DNA of 64,000 nt from Apostichopus japonicus (GCF_037975245.1 NC_092580.1:12121501-12185500), one strand, 5' to 3'; numbered from the stretch's first letter, positions 34,520 through 46,959 are shown. Notes: generated from the letters alone by a model not told the origin. Translations and numbers: made by a program.

Positions 34520-37500
34520 CTGCAAAGATGGAGAGAAGTTATCCTCTACAGCAAGCCCGTAGCCAGAGTTGTATATTTTATTTATTCGTTTTCGGAGGGG
34601 AGGGGGAAGGCTGGGGTTACAAATGTTCGCCTATGTCTCTCTATGGGGAGAGTCTTAGCAGAGGGTAGAGTCTTCACAGCGGGGAGAAAGTGATGAATTT
34701 TGGTTTGGGTAGAGGGAGACGACTAGATGCAAAATGGTACTATCGTTTCCATCATTTCAAGTAGTACATTTTTGTCATACATTTCAGTTGAAATATTGTC
34801 AGTGTGTAGGATATTGCGTATATGTGTGACTTATAGCGTAAGACATTTGGAAGAAAGTCAGAACATTGTTGGGTATGGGGTGGGGGAGCAGGACATATCC
34901 CCCCCCCCCCTCCCTCCATCTACAGCCCTGCCATAGAGGAGATGCCGAGCACAGCCCTGCCATATATTTCAATTTCCAGCAGATTCTCTCAAGGGATCTG
35001 GGCAATATATTTATTGTTCGTCTGATAGGGACAAAATTGCTTTTTTAGTGCCAACAGTTACTGACAAGAATTACTTCAGCCCCGATTCTTATATGCAAAG
35101 CGTTTTGATCATATCTATGTATTGCATCACCAGGGAGAGCCGATGCTAAGTACCTATGTATGTCTTTTTATTGAAGCAACAGATGTTCTTAAGATTTTTA
35201 ACATCTGTTCTAAATGCTAATACAAGCAATATATTAATTAAAACAAACAATGCAAATACATCATATGGTCACTACCATTGATAATGTCTGTGTATATTTG
35301 TTTGTTTCTCTAGTGCCCTTCATATGTTCATTTCTCTAACTGATTTGTAAGTTACTGATAAATGTTATTTCTGTTCCAAACATATGAACAATTAATTTTA
35401 AATTGAATCGGGTGAAACTGGTAGAAATACGTTATTATGCTGAATACACAACAGACTGCATTATGGTTCCTTTCAAAGAGAGTCAGTCACTCCAAAAATT
35501 ATAAATGGAAGAACCAAAAAAGGGAAGTACATAAGTACAATTCTAACTTTCACTTGTTAAACTGTAGAGCAACAATCTAAAATCACTTCCAATCAACAAC
35601 CACAGGTTGGAATCATGCTGTCACCTACAATCCGCCAACAAACAACATGGCACAATAAGCAATGGAAAACTGTATTGTATCTTAATGCTTAACACTACCA
35701 AACAATGTCTGAAATTCAAACTACATCAAACCATCGAAAGGAGGCCCTACAGTCCCGCCAGCAGAATCTCTACCCCCTCCCCTCCCTTGGCAGACCAGTT
35801 ACTGTACATAAAGCTGTCAGTACAAGTTAAATATTACTCCACATATATTCAAGTTGATAACAAAACATTGCAAGAGTGAACTGATGTTTGGTGCTGTGCA
35901 CATATGAAGGACACAAGAAAAACTAATCTAAACTGGCAAACTTTTGAAGAAAAAAATGAAAGAAAAACACAGACCAATAACAAAACCAATTGTCAAAGAT
36001 ATCTTCTAGAACCTTTAAAGGGGATAAAAGAGGAATGGCTTTTATTTTAATATCTCTTTTGCATAATTTGTTTATTAAATACAAACCAATAAGAAACTCT
36101 CACCTCCCTTTAGGGGTAACAGACCTTTCTCGATCTTACTTTTGAAGCGGTTAAAAAATACTCCAATTGATTATCAGTTTTTTATTCTTTTAATTCTTTT
36201 TGGAAGTATTTAGACTGCTCTCTCTTAACCTGCTACTGTATTTAAAATTTGTCTTCCTTTTGCCTGTTACTTGTAATGCAAATTTCTATCCCAGAAGGAG
36301 TTTTGTACTAAGCTGAAGCATTTTGCATTCATAGAGCATGCATCACTAGGGAAGCTGCTCAATGCAGATTGTATATATGTTATCTGGGCTTGAAGACTTG
36401 TCATATTTAGACTCGTTCAGCGTTGTGTGTGATGGAACATTAATGCTGTGATATTTCCCTAGGGAAACATTTATTCTGTGATATCTCCCGTTAGGGAATA
36501 GAACATTTCGAAGCTGTGTCGGGAAGTTATCCACCACAGGTTATCTCTATCACGTAGACCAATGATGGCTGGGTATGTGTATTCTGACTGGGAAGGGTAA
36601 GGTGAGGGGCATAGTGAGGGTTAGAGGTGGGGGAGGCAGAGGGGGATGATGGGAAGTTATTCACCACAGATATCTCTATCACTTATACCAGTAATGATGG
36701 TTCAGTTTTTGTTTCCTTTTAATGTCCCACTCTCTTTCCACTCAGCATCTTTCAAAACTCAAACTCACTTTCACCAAGGAAGAGAGTAAAATTGCAAATC
36801 CTGAATTTCGTATCTCAACATTTACAAAATCCTGTAGCTCGCTACACATCTACTGGGATTTTCTTAGTCTTTCTTTACTCTGTTTTGCATACAAATTCAT
36901 GCTGAAGTAGGTCACAATTTAAGTATGTGTACATAACCTGTTGTTGACCGTTTACTCAAATGATCTTTTCCTTTCTCTCTCTACATGTCACCAGCAACAA
37001 TTGGATTGGTCAATCTGACCACCATATCCTGACCACAGATTACTCTGCTAAAGCAATGTGACTCATATACTGGACTTTTTATTTCATTCCACATCATGAA
37101 TTATACAACACTGTTTATAAGTCAAAAATATTCATAAACAGGAGTATATAAAGCATAAATAATGCTGTTTGGATTTTATATCCTATAATCCCTTGAATAT
37201 AATGACCTGTCAAGTTTCAAATAAAGGCATAATTTTTTTTTTCTTGGGGGGGGGGGGAGACTTCCCCAAAAAAACAGTACTACTGCTGTAAATATTATGA
37301 AAAAGTGTCCATAAACCATAGAAAGGTGTAGTGTTCCTTTTTAAAGGTTATTAGCAACAATATAAGCTGTCTATGGACAATACATCTCAGAATGTTTAAT
37401 CTAGGTGGGAAAGACAAGGGGGAGAGAGTGGGAAGGGAGGGGAGAGTTGGGAGGTGGTGAGAGGTGGGAGGTAGGAAGGTCGGTCAGGGCTGACTATAAC

Positions 37501-38363
37501 ATGTTTCAATAAATATGTAGCCTCCTCTGATAATCCCTTTCCAGCAGGCAATTGACTACCACCAACACTATTTTACTACAAATTCATAAGACTAAGAAAC
37601 ACTTTTAGTAAGTAATGTTTGTACATCTACAAGCCTATAAAGCTTAAAACCAATTTGCCTCTACATACGGTACTTTCGCGTATGAGTGGTAGGACATGCT
37701 TCTGAATGAGTCCCATATCTATATCAAACTAGCCATTTGTTGCAGGTTCATACCTATGTCTGGAAGGAGGGAGCGTGGGAAGGGTCACACCAGAGCAAGT
37801 TTTTAGCGGTAGTCTAATTGGCTGAGAGGACCAAATTCTGTTCAGACAACCAAAATCAGTATATCAGTAAAATGATATATCTGTGTCACTCCTCTGTCAC
37901 TTTGAGGGTGCTGAAATAAGAATTATTTCAAACAACCATTTTGGCTGTTCAGGCAACCAAAATGTGAGACTTTGTTGTCCAAGGGACAACCAGAGGTTCC
38001 AGAGGGTCAACCAATAGGGACAATTGTCTAATTTGCTGTGGTATTAAGCATGCTAGTGAGATATTCTACATTCTTATTCTTTGTTACAGGGTGCACAGCT
38101 GTGTTGGGGGGAGGGTGGGGGTGACACCATGGTGAAACCTATTTCAGCCTTCCACCAAGCCTTGCTTAAGCATGTGGTGCATGCACGTCCCTTGCTTGTG
38201 AGTAAGAGGTACAGTACTCTAGGTGCGTGTGAAACTATAAGCATCAACAACAAATTGCCGGAAAAAATGTCTCCTACTAATTTCATCCATAGCCTGTAAA
38301 TATGGTGCAAACTTATATTTTAATTGCTAAGGGAGTGGCAAAGGTCAATGAACGCTGTCCTAC
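34520..38363 (-). other. RPUSD3-like intron 7
   Basis: 3.8 kb AT-rich intron with G-rich purine tracts (36590-36650, 37405-37480) and poly-C/G runs (34900, 37245). I saw no coding exon or element ends. Confidence 0.5.
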
Positions 38364-38503
38364 CTGGGTCCGGGGTGTAACTTCGAGAGGATTAGCAGTC
38401 ACATCCGTTCCCAGAATGCATCTCACCCTTGACGAGTACAAGTGATCTCCAAGAATCTTGCACATCTTTTGTCCCAGATGGACTTGCAATTGGTGATGTC
38501 GCA
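38364..38503 (-). CDS. RPUSD3: RPUSD3-like exon 7
   Basis: The frame reads RHHQLQVHLGQKMCKILGDH then LYSSRVRCILG and ends VTPRTQ. It matches human LQVHM and LGDHMYSARVGTVLG. The visible acceptor (GTGTACTCAG) leaves two bases before the first codon, so it needs one carried base that exon 6 does not supply. A missed micro-exon or a one-base indel is implied. Donor GTAGGA. Confidence 0.88.
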
Positions 38504-38540
38504 CTGAGTACACATAGAGAGAGAGGGGACAGTAAGTACA

Positions 38541-40145
38541 ATAGCATGCTGAGTTAATGACAATAGATTGGTCAGTGTAGATAGCATGCTGAATTAAATG
38601 ACAATAGATTGGTCAGTGTAGATACCATGCTGAGTTAAATGACAATAGATTGGTCAGTGTAGATAGCATGCTGAGTTTAATGACAATAGATTGGTCAGTG
38701 TAGATAGCATGCTGAGTTAAATGATAATAGATTGGTCAGTGTAGATAGCATGCTGAGTTAAATGACAATAGATTGGTCAGTGTAGATAGCATGCTGAGTT
38801 AAATGAAAATAGATTGGTCAGTGTAGATAGCATGCTGAGTTAAATGACAATAGATTGGTCAGTGTAGATAGCATGCTGAGTTAAATGACAATAGATTGGT
38901 CAGTGTAGATAGCATGCTGAGTTAAATGACATTAGATTGGTCAGTGTAGATAGCATGCTGAGTTTAATGACAATAGATTGGTCAGTGTAGATAGCATGCT
39001 GAGTTAAATGACAATAGATTGGTCAGTGTAGATAGCATGCTGAGTTTAATGACAATAGATTGGTCAGTGTAGATACCATGCTGAGTTAAATGACAATAGA
39101 TTGGTCAGTGTAGATACCATGCTGAGTTTAATGACAATAGATTGGTCAGTGTAGATAGCATGCTGAGTTAAATGACAATAGATTGGTCAGTGTAGATAGC
39201 ATGCTGAGTTAAATGACAATAGATTGGTCAGTGTAGATAGCATGCTGAGTTAAATGAAAATAGATTGGTCAGTGTAGATACCATGCTGAGTTAAATGACA
39301 ATAGATTGGTCAGTGTAGATAGCATGCTGAGTTAAATGACAATAGATTGGTCAGTGTAGGTAGCATGCTGAGTTAAATGACATTAGATTGGTCAGTGTAG
39401 ATAGCATGCTGAGTTTAATGACAATAGATTGGTCAGTGTAGATAGCATGCTGAGTTAAATGACAATAGATTGGTCAGTGCAGATAGCATGCTGAGTTTAA
39501 TGACAATAGATTGGTCAGTGTAGATAGCATGCTGAGTTAAATGACAATAGATTGGTCAGTGTAGATAGCATGCTGAGTTAAATGACAATAGATTGGTCAG
39601 TGTAGATAGTATGCTGAGTTAAATGACAACAGATTGGTCAGTGTAGATAGCATGCTGAGTTAAATGACAATAGATTGGTCAGTGTAGATAGCATGCTGAG
39701 TTTAATGACAATAGATTGGTCAGTGTAGATAGCATGCTGAGTTAAATGACAATAGATTGGTCAGTGTAGATAGCTTGCTGAGTTAAATGACAATAGATTG
39801 GTCAGTGTAGATAGCATGCTGAGTTAAATGACAACAGATTGGTCAGTGTAGATAGCATGCTGAGTTAAATGACAATAGATTGGTCAGTGTAGATAGCATG
39901 CTGAGTTAAATTACAACAGATTGGTCAGTGTAGATAGCATGCAGAGTTAAATGACAATAGAATGGTCAGTGTAGGTAGCATGCTGAGTTAAATGACAATA
40001 GATTGGTCAGTGTAGATAGCATGCTGAGTTAAATGACAATACATTGGTCAGTGTAGATAGCATGCTGAGTTAAATGACAATAGATTGGTCAGTGTACAGG
40101 TAGATAGCATGCTGAGTTAAATGACAATATATTGGTCGGTGTAGG
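38541..40145. repeat. 41-bp minisatellite, about 39 copies
   Basis: The unit AGCATGCTGAGTTAAATGAC then AATAGATTGGTCAGTGTAGAT repeats head to tail for 1.6 kb with low divergence. Common variants are TTTAA for TTAAA, ATACCATG for ATAGCATG and AACAG for AATAG. One unit near 40096 has a small insertion. It lies in RPUSD3 intron 6 and ends about 38 bp before the exon 7 acceptor. Confidence 0.97.
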
Positions 40146-40655
40146 TATATGGTATTCCTTAAATTAGAATCTAAATTTGGGTGCAAGACTGAAAGCTGTG
40201 AGGATTCCTTTTAGTAAAGGAGAAATCTACAAAAGTCATGGATTCATTTCTTCAAGAAATCTGTTCCCAGCAGTTTCATGATTAACTTGGGGGGGGGTGG
40301 GGGCAGGGCTTAAGATTAGATAGGTACTCTAAAGGTAGCAAAACAAGCAATAGTGAGATTTAGTCCCTTTCTGAGTTGAAGGGGCCCTCAGCTCTTTGGC
40401 TCTGAACCCTTGGGTGTTTTGCCCTCTACTGTTCCATGCTTATAAAGGGACAGAACAGTTAAAGCATATCTTAGTACTACTACCAGGTATAATCGAGGCA
40501 TAAAATTGAGAAAAATAGGCTCTCCTGCAAATCTATCTCCATAATTGGTTACAGGCAGGTCATAGATACTAGTAAGCCCAATTCAGTGGACTACCAAGCA
40601 GGAATGGCTGTTCAAGCAATTATTTTTGACTTGGCTTCCACAAGGCCCTATAAAT

Positions 40656-40659
<4 letters not shown>

Positions 40660-40702
<43 letters not shown>

Positions 40703-40822
40703 GAAAATGGTAAAGAGTTGGAAAATCAAGAACAGTGAAAAAACTTTCAGCCTCCCTCGGGATTCGAACCACAGGCCTTCCGCTCTGTACGCGGACACCC
40801 TAACCACTAGGCTATGGACGCT
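40660..40822 (-). mobile_element. tRNA-derived SINE-like sequence next to (TA)n
   Basis: On the minus strand, 40751-40822 carries a perfect-looking A-box (TAGCCTAGTGGTTAGGG) and B-box (GGTTCGAATCCC) with an anticodon-arm-like CCGC...GCGG hairpin. The acceptor stem does not pair (GCGTCCA against GGGAGGC), so it is a tRNA-derived repeat head and not a working tRNA. A (TA)n tract follows at about 40660-40700. Confidence 0.75.
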
Positions 40823-41035
40823 GATTGTATGTCCAGAGGTTCGAAACCGGTAAGGAAGGTCGTAATTCCACTGTAGGCGTTTGTCACCTGTATCGAACAA
40901 TACTAGTTGTTTTTGGTGACATATTTTTGCCTTACTCTAGAGATCAAACATGATGCTAACCAACTCGAAATCATTTGTGATTCCTAAAGCCGGATCTCGA
41001 AAGAGATACTTTGAACAGATACTTTGAAAGAGATA

Positions 41036-41037
<2 letters not shown>

Positions 41038-41119
<82 letters not shown>

Positions 41120-41128
41120 TATATTTAT
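41038..41128. repeat. (TA)n microsatellite
   Basis: About 90 bp of TA dinucleotide with a few AAATA interruptions, inside RPUSD3 intron 6 close to exon 6. Confidence 0.95.
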
Positions 41129-41187
41129 ACTGACAGACCTGCTCTGCTTTAACAACTTCGTCACAAATGATACTTACATTTATCTAC

Positions 41188-41310
41188 CTGTATTTCTAAT
41201 AGAGCACAATTAAGGTCCTCATTCTTGGACAGAACTCTGTATTCAGTGGTGGCTTTCTTTGCATGTCCACTTTTAATGCTTTTCAGAGAAACATTACGAA
41301 CTGGAACTGT
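41188..41310 (-). CDS. RPUSD3: RPUSD3-like exon 6
   Basis: 41 codons in phase 0 start TVPVRNVSLKSIKSGHAKKA and end CALLEIQ. It matches human LTVPVKAPSRKD and CALVQLQ. Acceptor TCGGACAG, donor GTAGAT. Confidence 0.92.
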
Positions 41311-41499
41311 CTGTCCGAACAAAAAAAAATAAAAGATGGAAAATGAGCAATACCAAACAATAGCAATAAATAGAAAGAAAATCCTGAAATTTTAAACAGT
41401 GATGTTGCAAAGGCCAAACAATATTTAATAAACAATTACTCTCACAGGAAACATGTTTAGAAAGTGACTAACTGTAGCATATTTGAGCTACTGTGGTCT

Positions 41500-42070
41500 G
41501 GTCAGTTGGAAAGAACTAGAAGCAATCCAGCTCATCAATTCTGCCAGTGATTGTGTATGCAGTTCCTGTCTGGTATCACTTTCTACTTGAAAAGGACAAG
41601 AAAAGAATTAGAAGTTTCTTGAAATACTGCTCCAAAATATTTAATCTCGAGTATGAAAGCCTTGTTGGTAAAGTAAACACTGCTGCTAAAAATGAATTCA
41701 TAAGACTAGCTAAGAATATACATAGTTCTAAAGATCACCCACTTCACTCCGAGTTGATCTCTCTGTGCAATAGAACCAGCAAGTACAATCTACGTAATCC
41801 TACTATCTTGCCATCTTTTAGAATTATGCTTTTTAAGAACTCCTTTATCTACAGAGCAGCCATTTATATTCAAAATGGGTTCTTAGAATCTCTGTTATAA
41901 TCCTTTTAATCTTTAATCTTTTAAAACTTCTATTCCTCTATCTTATTTCTTGTTTTTGTTTCATGCTTTCATTTTTGTACATGTTTACGTCTTTTATGTA
42001 TCATCTTTTATGTGTCCTATTTATAAATGTTATCGTTTATACTGGAATAAAGAAATTGAAAATTGAAATT
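41500..42070 (+). mobile_element. LINE 3' end fragment
   Basis: The open frame 41547-41900 reads MIVYAVPVWYHFL, then RSFLKYCSKIF, then HPLHSELISLCNRTSKYNLR and RIMLFKNSFIYRAA. This is the post-reverse-transcriptase C-terminal tail seen in CR1-like LINEs. It is followed by a short 3' UTR ending AAATTGAAAATTGAAATTGA, a typical short-repeat LINE tail. It is 5' truncated and inserted antisense in RPUSD3 intron 5. Confidence 0.8.
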
Positions 42071-43507
42071 GAGGCTATGAACATCATTGATACCACAGTT
42101 TATACTGTATAGTAACGTATTCTGTTACCATGGGTTACACATTCAAATAGAGTAGACACACACTTTTGGCATTTCATTTTCATGTTATAAAAGTGAGACT
42201 TGTGCGGTGACACTCCTACAAATCTGTACAAATGACATCCCATAATGAACAGATATGATACGAACTGGGTCAAACTGTACCATCAAAACAAATGTCTTGT
42301 TATAGTTGTGTAAATACAGTCGTCCATTAATTACATAAATGTGTCAACATTTATTTACAAAAGTTTGTTTATACAAGCTTTGATCCTTTCTCTCTTACAA
42401 CAACATTCACTGATTGACTGAATTACTGTATGCGTACCTATAAACAAGTTTTATTTCAATGTGTATGAATAATTTATGTTTGATATAGCTTTTAGCCTTT
42501 TAGAAATGTATTTGGCAGGGTGCACAGGGCCAGAAGGTTGCAGTTTTATCTGTTCTTGGGCTTTTGTGGGGAATTTCCACAATTTTAATAAGTGTATAAT
42601 CACGACAAAAGCTACTGCGATCACAGCTAACTAGTAGAAACAACAAACCTTTATGAGGTTTGGAAATGTCCGTTGCAACACCTCATTAATGATTCTGGTC
42701 AGATATCATTTGTAAGATAAAACGACTCACTGCTTATTATTATTTGTCGTTGTGTTGCATCTTAATCGTTGCTAATTATATTCCCATCCAAGGTTGAAGT
42801 GTAATCTATAAAGGATTATTTAGCTTCCACCATGACTACACGGAGCATCGCTTTTAAATGTCTCAAAATAAACGCCCTCTAGCGATAATTATACGAACAA
42901 TGTCAAATCCTTTTACAGAGTCTGATTACACGAATGTATAGTTTTTAAAGTTTGTGTTCGATGGGTTTGTGACCAAACTCACAGTTTATGCCCAAAATGT
43001 TTAGTATAAATGAATATACTTCCGTGCATTGTTCACTTTATTTTTTTCAAAATAGATTTCTTCAAACAGTCATTTCTGGCTGTAAAATCTTGTACTTGAA
43101 AAAAACTAGGTAACTTAGAAACTACATGAGGGCAACCAAGTTTTCCGCATAGCTAGACTGAAGAACTTGATACTTGGGTCTGTACAGAAAATGGTGAAGA
43201 GAGTTTTCAATTCCTCTGTACATTTACAGCTAAGTCAACATTCACATTTTTCACATTTCACATTTTGACAATTTTTTCATCATTTGATAATTGACACTTC
43301 ACTAGTCTAGCTGATGGAGAACATCGTTCCCAGATTTTATTATTGATTTATAGGATCTTAAAATTGATCAGGATCAACTCAGAGAGCACTTTTGATAATT
43401 ACAATGGGCAGAATGATGTCACATGAGAACACACTGAAGTTGACTCATCAAAACTCTCCGTCAAAAGGCACTGTGTTAATAAACAAATGAAAGATTGTTT
43501 AACTTAC

Positions 43508-43557
43508 CAAGAGATGGTCTCCAATGGATACATTCTTGAGGGCTTGACATATGGTAC
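43508..43557 (-). CDS. RPUSD3: RPUSD3-like exon 5
   Basis: 50 bp read TICQALKNVSIGDHLL after completing the glycine codon from exon 4, more than 10 kb away across the hAT element. Acceptor AG before GTACC, donor GTAAGT. Phase fits on both sides. Confidence 0.8.
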
Positions 43558-43704
43558 CTTAATATGATAGAAATGAAATTAAAAGCATAAATTACTTGAG
43601 AGAAAAATAAAATAGTTTGTTGTCTACTCTGATAAAATTGGCTAGAAATATTATTATTTCCTCATTTAATGATACCTGCTCTGTAGTTAAATAAAGTTTA
43701 TGAA

Positions 43705-43840
43705 ATGTGTAAAAGTAAGTTGGCCTGACGTTTCGATCCTAGCAGGATCTTCTTCAGAGGGTGAATGGCCTTCCTTCTTCATTCAGCCTCAGAAGAAGAT
43801 CCTGCCGATCGAAACGTCAGGCCAACTGACTTTTACACAT
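43705..43840. repeat. inverted repeat with GACGTTTCGATC motif
   Basis: The left arm (GTAAGTTGGCCTGACGTTTC then GATCCTAGCAGGATC) is mirrored by GATCCTGCCGATCGAAACGT then CAGGCCAAC. The arms are about 55 bp with few mismatches and a short spacer. This is a hairpin MITE-like repeat in RPUSD3 intron 4, just 5' of exon 5. Confidence 0.9.
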
Positions 43841-44796
43841 TCTCTTTACACAGGCTCTTTAGTGGATAAGCAGTTTGCTAACTGTTTTGTTTTATTTTGA
43901 TTTAAAGTTTATTAAACAAAGGACACAGTCACACACTATCATTCACCAGAAACTATAAACTTTAGAAGAGGCATAGACTTAGCAACCGTCATACAAAATA
44001 TATATATGTAATGGAAGATATTATTTTCTCCCAAAAAGTACAGAATTCCTATTTTCTCACTATTTGGACTTTTCCAGTGTCTCAATGTTACTTAATATGC
44101 AAGACAAAAAGACTTGAAAAAATAATGTTAAAAATAAAATTACATAACCAGAACCATTAGAAACAGCTATCTTGTGAATTGACAAATTTTGCATCTTTAG
44201 GAGCAAACCACCATCTTATCATAACATTTTTGCAAATTTGGGGATACTTAGTGAATACATCTGGCTACATAGCAGGCGCGTATCCAGGATTTTCTTACCC
44301 GGGGGGCTCGAATTACTATCTAAGCGGAGCCCCACCATCAGTTGGCGCGGAGCGTACAAGAAAATTTTTGGTCTTGACACCCCCCCAGATCACCGGAAAC
44401 GGCACATTTCGGGCTTGAAAATGACCAACTAGATGTTCACTTTTGCCTGACAACCAAGTATTTCCCAATCGTTTTTTTTTCCATACAAATATTAATTATA
44501 CAAAATATTACAACTTTGTTGAAGGAAATGAAACAAATACCAGATGTTTCCGAAACCGAACACTACACACATAGACAGTTCGGAGGTTGTTCACCATGGA
44601 ACGCCATTTTCATGCTCACTGATATGATGTGATATCTGCTGTTTGCTTTACAAATTCGAATAATTGAAATGAGACTGAAATAAATAATTGTTATCAGTTT
44701 ATTGTGCAATGCCCAGTATTGTGTTCATTAAGAAAGACGCACAGTTTCAAGTTCATTATACACACTGAAGGCTTCGATTCTCTATCCATTCTGCCT

Positions 44797-44941
44797 TCAG
44801 TTTGACAGAAAGTTAGCGAACTGCAAACGCCTTGGTTTTGTGTTCACGAATGCGTTAGCGGCTGCCTCCAGGTTGATGTTACGGTGGCGATGGATAACCA
44901 TCAGTGCAAGGCCCTTCAGTCTATCTTCTCCCATAGTTGTT
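44797..44941 (-). pseudogene. hAT gene exon 12, C-terminal end
   Basis: It joins exon 11 seamlessly (TFNR then TTMGEDRLKGLALMVIHRHR) and ends QFANFLSN with a TGA at 44797-44799. Acceptor ATCTTTCAG. It matches the usual RLTGLALMHIHR ending. No damage seen. Confidence 0.92.
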
Positions 44942-45070
44942 CTGAAAGATAAGGACATTGGTATTTTTATTCCGTGTATTAAGAAGTGTGATCTTCACAA
45001 ACCAATCTTCATTTGCCATACAGTGTCCATAAACATTTTATGTCATTGCAATTCAACGAAACTGACCAAC

Positions 45071-45243
45071 CTGTTGAATGTTTTTAGTCGTTGAAGAGAG
45101 CTGAACGAACGCTCACACTTGCAACTCGTTATCGGTAGTGTTGCAGCTATGTGAAGCACTGTCGTAACGTTCGGAAATGTCATCTTCAGCTTTGAGCTTG
45201 TCTTAAGAGCTTGGTGGATGGTTGTAGGCACTTCTGCAATCCG
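45071..45243 (-). pseudogene. hAT gene exon 11, dimerisation domain
   Basis: It reads RIAEVPTTIHQALKTSSKLK, NVTTVLHIAATLPITSCKCE and RSFSSLQRLKTFNR. LPxTSCxCERSFSxLxRLK is the hAT C-terminal dimerisation signature. The donor after AACAG is GTTGGT. The 5' border is not well defined. Confidence 0.9.
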
Positions 45244-45675
45244 CTGCTGTTTCCAGTAGACATATTCGGTACAATAAAATGTATGTTAATACCACGTCGA
45301 AACAAGAATATTGCATTACGATGTAAATCATATAATGCATCGATTGTCAGACAGGTTAATATTATTCATGTCTCCGAAAGCTTTAATATGGGAAACGATG
45401 ACTCACAATCCACATGTCCATTTCATGTTGCAGGGTTCTTGGGGATGAGAGGTCGTCATGAAAGTAATTGAGGTCAGCTGGCGTCAGTGAGTGGTTGCCC
45501 TCAATACAGATCGATGGCACAAGAAAGAAAGCTTCCAATGCTCTTTTTTGTAATGGGGCATACCAGCAAAAGAAAAGAAATGAGCATTGGTGGCATGGTA
45601 AAAAGCATGAAGATTATACATAGTGTGGGTTATTGCATATGTGAAAAACACCACTATTGCACACTTAATACGAAC

Positions 45676-45885
45676 CTCTCGTTTATTTCTGTCAGGAGGT
45701 GATCCAGAAAGGGAATAGTGGCAGTAGTCTTGAAATACTCAGTCGGGCTGTCGCATCTGGGGTTGTCGCACTGCGTTTGGCGCCCGATCACTCTCGGCCT
45801 CGACTTTTGAACGTCCACCTTCTTGGGCAAGTTCAATCGCGTCCGAATATCACATGTCGTGGTATGTGTCGACATCGTTACAGAC
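45676..45885 (-). pseudogene. hAT gene exon 10, frameshifted and with a stop
   Basis: Upstream the frame reads SDAIELAQE, preceded by a TGA. After a one-base shift it reads VDVQKSRPRVIGRQTQ, SPTEYFKTTATIPFLDHLLT and EINER, the region with P(R)xxxRQ and YFRxxxxIPFLDHL typical of the group. Donor GTTCGT. Confidence 0.8.
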
Positions 45886-46132
45886 CTTCACCAATGGATC
45901 AAGAAAAGCATAAGTTAGGACGTAGCTTGCATTATTATACCTGGGCACTAATTTGACATCATTATATTTCAGTCCAGATATATCATTCAGATCTCAATGA
46001 CATACAAATCTATAATCCTTTGTAACAAGTAGTTGAAGAATGAATGTCGCATTAACATCAACGGTATCTTCCTTTCGTACAGATCATGTGTAGGCTTCTT
46101 TGAGTACAACTTTAATTATTGTGGAGATTCAC

Positions 46133-46432
46133 CTGTTGGATTGTGGTTTTGACCAGGTTGATTTGCATCATTGCGGAGGTTATGTCCAGGGAGCATGCTT
46201 GTAACCCCACACTGAGCTGTTTCAAGTACCCCACGACGCTCGTTGTCAGATGAGAGTAACAATGTAGGAGAAGTTTGTCACTCCATGCAGAAACGCCTGT
46301 GCATCCCCTCTTGCTTCCCTGTTGAATGTCGTGTCCGACGTTATGGCTGAGAGTGTCATGATCACCATAAATCATCCACGACATATTTACGCACACGTCA
46401 CATGGCAACATTTTGTAAGGAGACAACTTCAC
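46133..46432 (-). pseudogene. hAT gene exon 9, frameshifted
   Basis: One frame gives TTFNREARGDAQAFLHGVTN then FSYIVTL. Another then gives HLTTSVVGYLKQLSVGLQAC and NLVKTTIQQ, the usual hAT LTVRLQ region. At least one indel lies near 46248-46256. Donor GTGAAT. The 5' border is uncertain. Confidence 0.8.
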
Positions 46433-46468
46433 TTAAGTGGGGAGATTACTGCCACAAAATATACTTAC

Positions 46469-46648
46469 ATAGGGAAATAGGTCCAAGTGTGTCTCAAATG
46501 CCTTGTGACGCTCAACCCATCTTGTGCGGCACATCAGCTTGAGTTTCCTCTTTGATGTTTCACTCGGCGTATCCACCACCAGAGGGTCATCGATGACTTC
46601 TTCCAACTTCTTCTGGTTCCCGGGGGAGTTGTAGAAATATTTAGCAAT
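46469..46648 (-). pseudogene. hAT gene exon 8 (CRTRWVERH)
   Basis: 60 open codons in phase 0 read IAKYFYNSPGNQKKLEEVID and LKLMCRTRWVERHKAFETHL then DLFPY. CxTRWxxRxxA is a core hAT motif. Acceptor CTATAG, donor GTAAGT. No damage seen. Confidence 0.92.
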
Positions 46649-46801
46649 CTATAGTGAATTAAAATAAAAGTATTTAAGGACGATCGTATGACGATTAAAA
46701 CGTTTTTATCATGCAGAACTGTTGTATAGAGCAGTCAAACGTTTCGAATTACATGTCAAAAGCCCATAGCCATTCTACGGCTAAGTTAAACCTGCAAATA
46801 C

Positions 46802-46959
46802 CTTATCAGCAGTTGTCATCATATTCTGGATGAGTAGTACCTTGGTTGATGAAACTATCACCCGGTTCAGTTGGTGGGAAGTACACCATAAGTACGCACA
46901 TTTGGGGTACTTGCGTTTAATGCGGGGACCGCAACCTCCGTACTGGCCTCTCATATTGC
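46802..46959 (-). pseudogene. hAT gene exon 7
   Basis: It joins exon 6 in phase and reads GNMRGQYGGCGPRIKRKYPK, CAYLWCTSHQLNRVIV and QNMMTTADK. It corresponds to the NMSG and CxxHxLNL block of this transposase group. Acceptor TATTTGCAG, donor GTATTT. Confidence 0.85.

Noticed and set aside
40751-40822. Functional tRNA gene
   Set aside because: A- and B-boxes are good, but the acceptor stem does not pair, so it is a SINE head.
40583-40900. 105-residue minus-strand frame
   Set aside because: It spans a tRNA-derived repeat and a (TA)n tract, which explain the sequence fully.
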